A DNA stretch of 64,000 nt from Streptomyces sp. NBC_00513 (GTDB lineage Bacteria; Actinomycetota; Actinomycetes; Streptomycetales; Streptomycetaceae), in NCBI RefSeq assembly GCF_041431415.1, contig NZ_CP107845.1:3968001-4032000 (forward strand). The letters run 5' to 3'. A program made the position numbers and the translations under genes. Positions within the stretch are counted from its first letter, which is position 1. Each line of letters starts with the position of its first letter. Of the stretch, positions 7,945-16,316 are shown piece by piece. The notes beneath the pieces were generated by a model. That model saw only the letters and a program-made list of their open reading frames with translations. It was not told the origin of the DNA and did not search any database.

Positions 7945-9072
7945 ATGGCCGTGTCCCCGCCGTCGCCCACACCGGTGTCCGCGCGCCCCGCACGACACGG
8001 CGCGTTCCACTCCTTGACGGTGGCGGCGGTCGACCGGCTCACCGACGACTCGGTGGCGCTGACCCTGAGCGTGCCGCAGGAGTTGCGGGCCGAGTACCTC
8101 CACGCCCCCGGCCAGCACCTCACCCTGCGCCGGCGCGGCCCCGAGGGGACGGAGGCCCGCCGTACGTACTCGATCTGCTCGCCCGCGCCCGGCGCCGCCG
8201 GTCCCGCGCTGCTGCGGGTCGGGGTGCGACTGGTGGAGGGCGGGGAGTTCTCCACCTTCGCGCACAAGGAGATCGCCGCCGGCGACGTGCTCGACGTGAT
8301 GGTCCCCGCCGGGCGGTTCGTGCTGGACCCGGCCGCCGCGCCGGCCGCCGCGCACTACGCGGCGATCGTCGGCGGCAGCGGCATCACCCCGGTGCTGTCG
8401 ATCGCCGCCTCGCTGCTGTCGGCCCGGACCGACGCCCGTTTCTGCCTGGTGCGCAGTGACCGTACGGCCGCCTCGACGATGTTCCTGGAGGAGGTCGCGG
8501 ACCTCAAGGACCGCTACCCGGACCGCTTCCAGCTAGTGACCGTCCTGTCCCGCGAGGAGCAGGAGGCCGGTCTGCCGTCCGGCCGGCTGGACGAGGAACG
8601 CCTGACGACTCTGCTGCCCGCACTGCTGCCGGTGGCCGAGGTGACCGGCTGGTTCCTGTGCGGCCCCTACGGCCTGGTACAGGGCGCGGAACGAGCCCTG
8701 GGCGCGCTGGGCGTCGGCCGGACCCGGGTGCACGAGGAGATCTTCCACGTCGAGGACACCGCCGCGTCGGCCCCGGTCCGTTCCGCGACCGCCACCCACG
8801 GCCGTGTCACGGCACGGCTCGACGGCCGCTCGGGCACCTGGCCGGTCGAGGACGGCGAGTCCCTGTTGGACGCGGTGCTGCGCAACCGCGCGGACGCCCC
8901 GTACGCGTGCAAGGGCGGAGTGTGCGGAACCTGCCGGGCGTTCCTGGTCTCGGGCGAGGTCCGGATGGACCGCAACTTCGCGCTGGAGACGGAGGAGACG
9001 GAGGCCGGCTTCGTCCTGGCCTGCCAGTCGCACGCGGTGACGGAGGAAGTGGAGATCGACTTCGACCGCTGA
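7945..9072 (+). CDS. paaE: Phenylacetyl-CoA epoxidase reductase PaaE
   Basis: Electron-transfer subunit (375 aa) passing NADPH electrons through FAD and a 2Fe-2S cluster to PaaA. The N-terminal ferredoxin-reductase domain shows the FAD motif RRTYSICS near residue 72 and the nucleotide-binding GGSGITPVLSI. The C-terminal plant-type ferredoxin domain has CKGGVCGTC (Cys322, 327, 330) and the fourth ligand at about Cys360. The ATG follows the paaD TAG with no gap. It is the last gene of the operon. Confidence 0.94.
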   Translation: MAVSPPSPTPVSARPARHGAFHSLTVAAVDRLTDDSVALTLSVPQELRAEYLHAPGQHLTLRRRGPEGTEARRTYSICSPAPGAAGPALLRVGVRLVEGGEFSTFAHKEIAAGDVLDVMVPAGRFVLDPAAAPAAAHYAAIVGGSGITPVLSIAASLLSARTDARFCLVRSDRTAASTMFLEEVADLKDRYPDRFQLVTVLSREEQEAGLPSGRLDEERLTTLLPALLPVAEVTGWFLCGPYGLVQGAERALGALGVGRTRVHEEIFHVEDTAASAPVRSATATHGRVTARLDGRSGTWPVEDGESLLDAVLRNRADAPYACKGGVCGTCRAFLVSGEVRMDRNFALETEETEAGFVLACQSHAVTEEVEIDFDR

Positions 9073-9141
9073 CCGACCACCTCCTCCGGTGCGCGGCCGT
9101 GCACTCTCCAAGGCCACACATTTCCAAGGCTGTGCATTTTC

Positions 9142-9171
9142 AGGAACGTGTTCTATCTTGACGCTCCGTCA
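9142..9171. promoter_or_regulatory. Two operator-like palindromes upstream of acyl-CoA dehydrogenase
   Basis: Positions 9142-9155 read aggaacgtgttcta, with AAC/GTT half-sites spaced by 2 bp, like the KstR (TetR-type) sterol-catabolism operator. Positions 9159-9171 read tgacgctccgtca, a TGACG/CGTCA palindrome. Both are within 70 bp of the downstream GTG, so they probably control the acyl-CoA dehydrogenase. Regulator identity is inferred from half-site shape only. Confidence 0.45.
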
Positions 9172-9209
9172 GACCTGAACGGGATCCGGTGCACGCGGGA
9201 GGACAGGCA

Positions 9210-10352
9210 GTGGACTTCACCTTCACCGAGGAACAGCAGGCGGCCGTCGAGGCGGCGAGGGCCGTGTTCGCGGACGTCGCCCCCGACGGCGTGCCCAGTC
9301 CCGCGCTCTCGCCCGGGGCCGTGGCCGACGACTTCGACCGTCCCCTGTGGGCCAGGCTCGCCGGATCCGACCTGCTGAGCCTGGTCCTCGCCGAGGAACA
9401 CGGCGGGGCGGGGCTCGACGCCATCGCCCTGTGCCTGGTGCTCCGCGAGGCGGCGAAGGTGCTGGCCCGGGTGCCGCTGCTGGAGCACTGCGCCACCGCG
9501 ATGGTCGTCCAGGCCCACGGCAGCCCCGAGTTGGCGGCGGCCCTGCTGCCCGGCGCCGGTCGGGGCGAGATCGTCCTCGCCGCCGCCGCGCACGGTCGCA
9601 CGGGCCACGATCCCGCCGAACTCGCCGTCTCCGCCCAGCGGGACGGCGCGCACTGGGTCCTGGACGGGGTGCAGACCTCCGTCGCCTGGGGGCACAACGC
9701 CGACTGGATCGCCGTCCCGGCCCACGCCGGGGAGGGCGAGGCCGTGCTCGCGCTGGTGCCGCGCACCGGAGCGGGGGTGACCCTCGCGGACCAGTACTCC
9801 ACGAGCGGGGAGCGGCTCGCCGAGCTCTCGCTCGACGGCGTACGGGTGCCCGCCACGCACCTCCTCGACGCCCCCGACGCCTGGGACGGGCTCCGCCGGC
9901 TGCTGACCACCGGCACGTGCGCGCTCGCGCTCGGGCTGGGGGAGGCCGTGCTCACGATGACCAGCCAGTACACCGGCAAGCGCGAACAGTTCGGCTTCCC
10001 CATCGCCACTTTCCAGGCCGTGGCCGTCCAGGCGGCCGACCGCTACATCGACCTGCGGGCCATGGAGGTGACCCTCTGGCAGGCCGCCTGGCGGCTCGAA
10101 TCGGCGACGGCCGGCGCGGGCGGCCCGCTGCCGATCGCCGGCGACGTCGCGGTGGCCAAGATCTGGGCCTCGGAGGGCGTACGCCGGGTCGTGCAGACCG
10201 CCCAGCACCTGCACGGAGGCTTCGGCGCCGACACCGAGTACCCGCTGCACCGCTACCACGCCTGGGCCAAGCAGCTGGAACTCCAGTTGGGCCCGGCCGC
10301 GGCGCACGAGGAGGCCCTGGGCGACCTGCTGGCCGCCCATCCCCTCACCTGA
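9210..10352 (+). CDS. Acyl-CoA dehydrogenase family protein
   Basis: FAD-dependent acyl-CoA dehydrogenase-like protein of 380 aa, acting on a CoA thioester not identified here. N-terminal VDFTFTEEQQAAVEAARAVF, the central domain around WVLDGVQTSVAWG and the C-terminal helical domain with YTGKREQFGFPIATFQAV and HLHGGFGADTEYPLHRYHAW follow family order. GTG at 9210 is preferred to GTG at 9189 because GGGAGGACA lies directly upstream of it. The promoter has two palindromes, one resembling a KstR site, so a role in sterol or side-chain beta-oxidation (FadE-type) is plausible. The catalytic Glu is not obvious to me, so a non-dehydrogenase partner subunit (as in heteromeric ACADs) cannot be excluded. 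Confidence 0.85.
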   Translation: MDFTFTEEQQAAVEAARAVFADVAPDGVPSPALSPGAVADDFDRPLWARLAGSDLLSLVLAEEHGGAGLDAIALCLVLREAAKVLARVPLLEHCATAMVVQAHGSPELAAALLPGAGRGEIVLAAAAHGRTGHDPAELAVSAQRDGAHWVLDGVQTSVAWGHNADWIAVPAHAGEGEAVLALVPRTGAGVTLADQYSTSGERLAELSLDGVRVPATHLLDAPDAWDGLRRLLTTGTCALALGLGEAVLTMTSQYTGKREQFGFPIATFQAVAVQAADRYIDLRAMEVTLWQAAWRLESATAGAGGPLPIAGDVAVAKIWASEGVRRVVQTAQHLHGGFGADTEYPLHRYHAWAKQLELQLGPAAAHEEALGDLLAAHPLT

Positions 10353-10399
10353 GCGAACCCGGGTGCGACCCCCGCGGAGCGGACTACAGGGCTACAGGG

Positions 10400-10744
10400 C
10401 TACAGCACGAAGGCCGGGTTCCCGTTGTCCGTCACCATCGGGCGCCCGGCGCCGTCCCAGGCCTGCATGCCGCCGTCGATGTTCACGGCGTCGATGCCCT
10501 GGCGCACCAGGTACTGGGTGACCTGCGCGGAGCGCCCGCCGACCCGGCACATCACGTGCACCCGACCGCCGTCCTCGACGGCCTCGGTCAGCTCGCCGAA
10601 GCGGGCGACGAAGTCGCTCATCGGGATGTGCAGCGCACCCTCGACATGTCCGGCCGCCCATTCGTCGTCCTCACGGACGTCCAGGACAAAGCCTTCGGAG
10701 GGCACCGCGGCGGCGTCCACCGAGGGAAGCGGTCCGAAGTTCAT
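10400..10744 (-). CDS. Rhodanese-like domain protein
   Basis: Single-domain rhodanese of 114 aa, probably a cytoplasmic sulfur carrier or sulfurtransferase. The active-site loop is CRVGGRS with Cys66, followed by the typical DGGMQAWDGAGRP C-terminus. N-terminal DVREDDEWAAGHVEGALHIP matches the CH2-A motif region. It converges with the acyl-CoA dehydrogenase 47 bp away, where short gctacagg direct repeats lie. Confidence 0.88.
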   Translation of the reverse strand: MNFGPLPSVDAAAVPSEGFVLDVREDDEWAAGHVEGALHIPMSDFVARFGELTEAVEDGGRVHVMCRVGGRSAQVTQYLVRQGIDAVNIDGGMQAWDGAGRPMVTDNGNPAFVL

Positions 10745-10867
10745 AGCTGTCGCCTTCTCTCGTCACGAATCAGGCTGCCAACCTATCCGACCGCCCACCG
10801 ACGCCCCAGCCACCCGACGCCGCCCCACCTGTGCGCGAGGCGCCTCCCGGCGCACCGCGCCGCCGCG

Positions 10868-11827
10868 CTACCCGGCCAGTTCGGCGAGTTCCGACTCGCG
10901 CTCGGACACCCGCTCCAGCAGCTGCTCGGCGATCTCCTCCAGCAACCGGTCCGGGTCCTCCGGCGCCATCCGCAGCATCGAACCGATCGCGCTGTCCTCC
11001 AGCTCCCGCGCCACCGCCGCCAGCAGTTCCTTGCGCGCCGCCAGCCACTCCAGCCGTGCGTACAGCTCCTCGCTCTCGCTCGGCCTGGCGGCCTCCGGCA
11101 CGGGGCCCGCCGCCCACTCCTCGGCCAGCTCGCGCAGCGCCTGTTCGTCGCCCCGTCCGTAGGCCGCGTTGACCCGCACGATGAAGGCGTCGCGTCGCTC
11201 CCGCTCGGTCTCGTCCGGCGCGAGGTCGGGGTGTGCCTTGCGGACCAGCTCGCGGTAGAGCTTGCGCACCTCTTCCGACGGCCGCACCCGCTCCGGCGGC
11301 CGCACGGACCGCTCGGTGAGCATGGCGGACGCGTCGTCGGACATCCCGTCCGAGTCCAGCCAGTCGTTGAACAGCTCGTCGACACCGGGCATCGGCATCA
11401 CCAGGGCGCGTGCCTCGTGCGCCCGCCGCAGATCCTCCGGGTCACCGCTGCGCGCCGCCTTCGCCTCCGCGATCAACGCGTCCAGCTCGTCGAGACGCGA
11501 GTACATCGGCCCGAGCTTCTGGTGGTGCAGGCGGGAGAAGTTCTCGACCTCCACCCGGAAGGTCTCCACCGCGATCTCGAACTCGATGAGCGCCTGCTCG
11601 GCCGCCCGTACGGCCCGGTCCAGCCGTGCCTCGGGCCGCTCCTCACCGCCCCCGGCGGCTTCACCGGCACCGCCGACACCACCGCCGTCACCGACACCAC
11701 CGGCATCGGAGCCACCGGCATGACCGGACTCACCGGCCCCACCGGCGACACCGGCGTCGACCGCGTCGGTGGACGCGACGGGCTCTTCGGGAACTGTCTG
11801 GTCGCTCTGCTCGGTCTGCTCGCTCAC
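10868..11827 (-). CDS. J-domain (DnaJ-like) protein with coiled-coil regions
   Basis: Protein of 319 aa. The N-terminal ~65 residues are a Gly/Ala-rich low-complexity segment. Residues 66-140 are a charged, probably coiled-coil region. Residues 185-230 resemble a J domain, including VRKLYRELVRKAHPDLAPD with the HPD tripeptide at 199-201 that stimulates Hsp70 ATPase. The C-terminus is again helical. No zinc-finger or client-binding region of canonical DnaJ is present, so it is a specialised co-chaperone. Its start is 59 bp from the DUF2252 stop, in a gap that holds a perfect parS site. Its partner Hsp70 and client are unknown. Confidence 0.75.
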   Translation of the reverse strand: MSEQTEQSDQTVPEEPVASTDAVDAGVAGGAGESGHAGGSDAGGVGDGGGVGGAGEAAGGGEERPEARLDRAVRAAEQALIEFEIAVETFRVEVENFSRLHHQKLGPMYSRLDELDALIAEAKAARSGDPEDLRRAHEARALVMPMPGVDELFNDWLDSDGMSDDASAMLTERSVRPPERVRPSEEVRKLYRELVRKAHPDLAPDETERERRDAFIVRVNAAYGRGDEQALRELAEEWAAGPVPEAARPSESEELYARLEWLAARKELLAAVARELEDSAIGSMLRMAPEDPDRLLEEIAEQLLERVSERESELAELAG

Positions 11828-11869
11828 CCGGCCACCCTAAGGCCGGTCCGGCCGGTCCGGTCGGGCCGA

Positions 11870-11885
11870 TGTTTCACGTGAAACA
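11870..11885. other. parS centromere-like site (isolated, about 45 kb from parA)
   Basis: Perfect 16-bp palindrome TGTTTCACGTGAAACA, the ParB loading site. It lies between the J-domain and DUF2252 genes, on the far side of oriC from the parAB cluster of sites. Confidence 0.95.
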
Positions 11886-11886
11886 C

Positions 11887-13320
11887 TCAGACCCCGGCCT
11901 CGGCCGCGATCCGCCCGTTGCGCACGGCCGCCACCAGGACCTCGTGATCGGCCTCGCTGCGGTCCGCGTAGGCCACCGCGAAGTCGGCCATCGCCTCGTC
12001 CAGCTCCTCGTTCTTGCCGCAGTACCCGGCCAGCAGTCGGGGATCGACGCTGTGCGCGTGCGCCCGGGCCAGCAGCGCCCCGGTCATCCGGCCGTAGTCG
12101 TCGATCTGGTCCACGGCCAGCGCCGCCGGGTCCACGCTGCCCTTGCGGTTGCGGAACTGGCGCACCTGGAACGGCCGCCCCTCCACCGTGGTCCACCCCA
12201 GCAGGATGTCCGAGACCACCTGCATCCGCTTCTGCCCGGCCACCACCCGCCGCCCGTCGTGCTCCTCCGGCGCCGCGTGGAAGCCCAGCGCGGGCAGGTG
12301 GGGAAGCAGTACCGAGGGCCGGGCCTCCTTCACCTGGAGGACCAGCGGTTCTCCCCGGTGGTCCAGCAGCAGCACCACGTACGAGCGCGTTCCCACGCTT
12401 CCGGTCCCGACCACGCGGAAGGCCACGTCGTGGATCGCGTACCGGGCCAGCAGCGGCAGCCGGTCCCCCTGGAGGGTGTGCAGGTACGGGCCGAGCGAGG
12501 CCGCCACGGCCGCGGCCTCGGCGTCGCCGACCCGGCGCAGCACGGGCAGCGCGTCCACGAAGCGGCGCCGTCCATCGGTACCGACCTCCGTCGACCGGGC
12601 GGCGAACCGGGCCGAGGTGTTGTTCCGGGCCTTCTCCGAGACCCGCTCCAACGTGCCGAGCAGATCACGGGCGTCGGCGTGCGAGACCAGTTCCTCGTCG
12701 GCGATGGCGTTCCAGGCGTCCAACGCCGGCAGCTTGGCCAGCAGTCGCAGGGTCCGGCGGTACGCGCCCACCGCGTCCAGGGCCGCGGCCCGGCAGGTGT
12801 CCTCGTCGGCCCCGGCCACCCGCCCCGCCAGCACCAGCGAGGTCGCGAGCCGCTTGACGTCCCACTCCCACGGACCGAACTCGGTCTCGTCGAAGTCGTT
12901 CAGGTCGATGACCAGTCGCCCGCGCGCGTCCCCGTAGAGGCCGAAGTTCGCCGCGTGCGCGTCACCGCAGATCTGAGCGCCGACGCCGGTCACCGGACCG
13001 CCGGACAGGTCGTGCGCCATGAGCCCGGCCGACCCGCGCAGGAACGCGAAGGGGTTGGCGGCCATCCGGCCCACCCGTATCGGCGTCAGCTCGGCGACCC
13101 GGCCCACGTTGGACTCCTCGACGGCCCGCACGGCGTCGGGCCGGTCGGTCGGGGGCTCGAACCGCGCGTGCGCCGCGCGCGGCACCCGCAGCCTCAGCGC
13201 CTTGCCGGCCTCTTTGGGGGAGCCCCCCTCGACGCGGGGGGCGAACCCCTGCACCACCGGGATCCGCCCGCCGTCCGTCACGTCAGCCGCTCTCTCGCGC
13301 TGCCCCGGTACCGTCGCCAT
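11887..13320 (-). CDS. DUF2252 domain-containing protein
   Basis: Protein of 477 aa from the ATG at 13320 (a GTG five codons upstream, at 13335, is possible; GGGGGCGGC precedes the ATG). It contains the DUF2252 hallmarks FAFLRGSAGLMAHDL, GDAHAANFG and DLNDFDETEFGPWEWDVKRL. The GDxHxxN and DFDE arrangements resemble the catalytic and metal-binding loops of aminoglycoside-phosphotransferase-like kinases, so a small-molecule kinase fold is inferred. No substrate is known. A parS site sits 2 bp beyond its stop codon. Confidence 0.82.
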   Translation of the reverse strand: MATVPGQRERAADVTDGGRIPVVQGFAPRVEGGSPKEAGKALRLRVPRAAHARFEPPTDRPDAVRAVEESNVGRVAELTPIRVGRMAANPFAFLRGSAGLMAHDLSGGPVTGVGAQICGDAHAANFGLYGDARGRLVIDLNDFDETEFGPWEWDVKRLATSLVLAGRVAGADEDTCRAAALDAVGAYRRTLRLLAKLPALDAWNAIADEELVSHADARDLLGTLERVSEKARNNTSARFAARSTEVGTDGRRRFVDALPVLRRVGDAEAAAVAASLGPYLHTLQGDRLPLLARYAIHDVAFRVVGTGSVGTRSYVVLLLDHRGEPLVLQVKEARPSVLLPHLPALGFHAAPEEHDGRRVVAGQKRMQVVSDILLGWTTVEGRPFQVRQFRNRKGSVDPAALAVDQIDDYGRMTGALLARAHAHSVDPRLLAGYCGKNEELDEAMADFAVAYADRSEADHEVLVAAVRNGRIAAEAGV

Positions 13321-13388
13321 GCCTGCCGCCCCCACCCGTAACGTCGTACTCGGCCCACATCATCGATCGATGCGGGCCCCGACCGTAT

Positions 13389-14048
13389 CTACAGGCCCGC
13401 GTCCCTGGCCAGCAGGGCCGCCTGCACCCGGTTCTCGCACTCCAGCTTGGCCAGGATCCGGCTGACGTAGGTCTTCACCGTGGCCTCGCTCATGTGCAGT
13501 CGGCGCCCGGCCTCCGCGTTGGACAGTCCCTCGCCGAGCAAGGCCAGCACCCCGCGTTCCCGCTCGCTCAGCCCGGCCACGCGACGGCGGGCCTCCTCGC
13601 CCCGCCCGGTGGACCGCCCGGAGGCCAGCTGGTCCACCACGTGCCGGGTCGCCGCGGGCGAGAGGTAGGCGTCGCCGGCCGCCGCGGCCCGCACCGCGCC
13701 GATCAGTTCACCCGGCGCGGAGTCCTTCAGCAGGAACCCGGCGCCGCCCTCGCCCAGCGCGCGCAGGACGTTCTCCCGCTCGCCGAAGGTGGTGAGGATC
13801 AGGGCCCGTACCTCGGGCACGGCGCGGCCCAGTTCGCCCAGTGCCGTCAGCCCGTCCATGACCGGCATCTGGATGTCGAGCAGCATCACGTCCGGGTGGT
13901 GTGCCCGGGCCAGTTCCACCGCCTCCCGACCGTTGGCCGCCTCCGCCACGACCTCGATGTCCGCCGCCGAGGTCAGGATCATCCTTATGCCCGCCCGGAT
14001 CAGCGGCTCGTCGTCGGCGATCACGACGCGGATCACTCTGGGTGTCAC
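13389..14048 (-). CDS. NarL/FixJ-family response regulator
   Basis: Two-component response regulator of 219 aa. The receiver domain has the acidic pair Asp12-Asp13 and phospho-acceptor Asp58 in MLLDIQMPV. The C-terminal LuxR-type HTH is SERERGVLALLGEGLSNAEA followed by MSEATVKTYVSRILAKLEC. The gene lies 8 bp downstream of its cognate histidine kinase on the same strand and is likely co-transcribed with it. The regulon is unknown. Confidence 0.92.
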   Translation of the reverse strand: MTPRVIRVVIADDEPLIRAGIRMILTSAADIEVVAEAANGREAVELARAHHPDVMLLDIQMPVMDGLTALGELGRAVPEVRALILTTFGERENVLRALGEGGAGFLLKDSAPGELIGAVRAAAAGDAYLSPAATRHVVDQLASGRSTGRGEEARRRVAGLSERERGVLALLGEGLSNAEAGRRLHMSEATVKTYVSRILAKLECENRVQAALLARDAGL

Positions 14049-14056
14049 CCGTGCTC

Positions 14057-15736
14057 CTACTGCTTGACCTCGTACGTCTGTTTGTCGACGAGCTTCCCGT
14101 CCTTGAAGCAGAACCGGTAAACCGTATCGGTGTTCAGCCGCGTCTCCTCCGAGGAGAGCAGCGCCACGCAGTCCGTGCCGGCCGGCTGCGCCGGTCCCTT
14201 CCCGTCCAGGCCCGACGTCAGGATGCTGTCGCCGTCGGGCAGCCGCCCGCGGACCGCGTCCTCGGCCTCGCCCACGTGCGTCGAGTCGTACTCCGACTCG
14301 CTGATCATGGCGTTGTTCGCGGATCCCACCAGCAGGGCCACCCCCGCCCCGATCACGATGACCAGCAGGATCACCGCGGCGACCGCGATGCCGCAGCCCA
14401 ACGCGACCCCGCCGGTACGGCTGCGGACCGCCAACTCCCGGTCGACGGCCGCCCAGTCCATCGGCGGTGCGCCCTTGAGCCCCATCGCCTGCGTCTGCTG
14501 TCCGAAGTCGTCGGCCACGTCCTCGACCGTCCCGGCCGGTTCCGCGCCGTACGGCAGCACACCCGCCACCCGGAACCCGCCGCCCTCGGCGGCCCCCGCG
14601 TGGACCATGCCGCCGACCAGCCGGGCCCGCTCGCGCAGCCCCGTAAGCCCCTGCCCGCCGGACACCACCTCGCCGGCTCCCGGGCCCTCCGCGGGACCGT
14701 TGGCGATCTCCACCACCAGGGAGTCGTCCTCGTACCGCAGTTCCACCGTGATCCGCGCCCCCGGCGCGTGCTTGTAGGCGTTGGTCAGCGCCTCCTGCGC
14801 GATCCGGTACGCCGCGTGGTCGCAGGCCGCCACCAGCGGCCGCTGCCGCCCCGAGACGGTCAGCCGGACGTCGGTACCCGCGGTCCGCGCCGCCTCCACG
14901 ATCCCGGCGATCCCGGCCACCCCCCGGGCGGCGGGCTGCGACGCCTCCTCGACGGGGACGGGTGCCTCGACCCCGTCCCGCAGGATCCCGACCACCTCGC
15001 GGAGTTCGTGCATCGCGGCCACCGAGGCGTGCCGCAGCACTCCCACCGCCTCGCGCTGCCGGTCGGTGAGTTTCGGGTCCACCTCAAGGGCGCCGGTGTG
15101 CACCGAGATCAGCGCCAGTTGGTGGCCCAGACTGTCGTGCATGTCCTGCGCGATGCGCTGCCGTTCCCGCAGTCGGGCCTGCCCGGCGACCATCGCCCGC
15201 TCGCGCATCAGTTGTCCGTTGCGTTCCTGGAGGGCGCGCAGCAACGTACGGCGCTGGGACCAGTACCGACTGGCGAGACCCGGCATGACGGTGACGGCCA
15301 GGAACATCAGCGTGGAGAACACGATCGTCAGCAGGAGCCGCGTGTGCGACCACTCGGCCACCACACTGAAGCCGACCTCGGCGACGAAGGCGGCGGTGAA
15401 GGCCCCCAGGGCCCGACCGACGTCCTCGACCCGGCGCCCCGCCGACCAGCCCAGCAGGGCCGTGATCAGGAACGTTCCGGGCAGGAAGGGCGACACCGCC
15501 GCACCCACGATCAGCGTGGTCGCGGGCAGCCGCCGGCGCAGCAGCGTCAGCGCCACCACGACCAGGACGCCGGCCCACATCCGCAGCGGGGTGCCGTTGT
15601 CGAGTTCCTCGATCCCCAGGCCGAGCAGGGCGATCACACCGGCCAGCGCCAGGTCCCCCGCCACCATCCGACGGGACCAGGGCTCCGGCCCCCTCAGCCA
15701 GTCCCACCCCGCACGCGTCCCCGCCGTCGTTTCCAC
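14057..15736 (-). CDS. Sensor histidine kinase with C-terminal membrane segment and tail
   Basis: HisKA_3-type kinase of 559 aa, partner of the downstream response regulator. Several N-terminal membrane spans (about residues 25-150) precede the dimerisation segment with phospho-acceptor His200 in RIAQDMHDSLGHQ. The ATPase domain has ALTNAYKHAPG (N box) and GGQGLTGLRERARLVGG. Unusually, another membrane span (VALGCGIAVAAVILLVIVIG) and about 100 residues with two Cys follow the ATPase domain, placing a C-terminal domain outside the cell. GTG at 15736 is chosen because upstream in-frame codons lie in or next to the terminator hairpin; a longer start is possible. The signal is unknown. Confidence 0.87.
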   Translation of the reverse strand: METTAGTRAGWDWLRGPEPWSRRMVAGDLALAGVIALLGLGIEELDNGTPLRMWAGVLVVVALTLLRRRLPATTLIVGAAVSPFLPGTFLITALLGWSAGRRVEDVGRALGAFTAAFVAEVGFSVVAEWSHTRLLLTIVFSTLMFLAVTVMPGLASRYWSQRRTLLRALQERNGQLMRERAMVAGQARLRERQRIAQDMHDSLGHQLALISVHTGALEVDPKLTDRQREAVGVLRHASVAAMHELREVVGILRDGVEAPVPVEEASQPAARGVAGIAGIVEAARTAGTDVRLTVSGRQRPLVAACDHAAYRIAQEALTNAYKHAPGARITVELRYEDDSLVVEIANGPAEGPGAGEVVSGGQGLTGLRERARLVGGMVHAGAAEGGGFRVAGVLPYGAEPAGTVEDVADDFGQQTQAMGLKGAPPMDWAAVDRELAVRSRTGGVALGCGIAVAAVILLVIVIGAGVALLVGSANNAMISESEYDSTHVGEAEDAVRGRLPDGDSILTSGLDGKGPAQPAGTDCVALLSSEETRLNTDTVYRFCFKDGKLVDKQTYEVKQ

Positions 15737-15868
15737 GCGCCCGACCCTAGACACCCGCACGCGTCGCCCGCCGCCCACTTTCGTCGCACCCCACCCGACG
15801 AAAGTCTGACGACGGCGGGAAGACCCGGAGAGAGCGCCGTCACACATCGACTTCCGGACACGACGAAA

Positions 15869-15904
15869 GAACCCCCACTCCGGATCTCTCCGGAGTGGGG
15901 GTTC
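15869..15904. terminator. Strong hairpin terminator between tRNA-Leu and histidine kinase
   Basis: Perfect 16-bp stem (gaacccccactccgga / its complement) with a tctc loop. It lies 3' of the minus-strand tRNA-Leu and upstream of the kinase gene, so it insulates the two. A smaller hairpin at 15919-15938 (gagtggttc arms) is nearer the tRNA. Confidence 0.8.
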
Positions 15905-15942
15905 TCTCAATTCAAGCAGAGTGGTTCGAGAACCACTCGAAG

Positions 15943-16025
15943 TGGGCGAGGGGGGATTTGAACCCCCACGTCCCGAAGGACACTGGCACCTGAAGCCAGC
16001 GCGTCTGCCGTTCCGCCACTCGCCC
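15943..16025 (-). tRNA. tRNA-Leu (anticodon CAG)
   Basis: The reverse complement folds as an 83-nt class II tRNA: acceptor gggcgag/ctcgccc, D arm, anticodon stem ctggc/gccag with loop ttCAGgt, long variable arm tgtccttcgggacg, and T arm gggggttcaaatccccc. The discriminator is A and CCA is not encoded. It reads CUG, the most used Leu codon in these genes. Confidence 0.96.
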
Positions 16026-16316
16026 GAGCGGCTACCAGTGGATCTTCCCTTTCGGGCCGTTCCCCTGGCGACGTCGAAAGATTAGCACGCCAGACAGGGT
16101 GGAATCACATCCCTTTTCCCGCTCCCCCCACCTCACCCTCGACAGCCCCTCCCGCACTCCCGTCCCGGTGCGGGACACTGTCCCTTGAGCGCCCCTACGA
16201 TCGCTTGTGAGGACCAACACTCCTCGGCACGAGGCCGAAGGGGAACCAGCCGAATCCGCCACGCGTGGATACGATCAGTAAGCAGTACAGGGCGACAACG
16301 ACGGAGGAGGTGCCCC

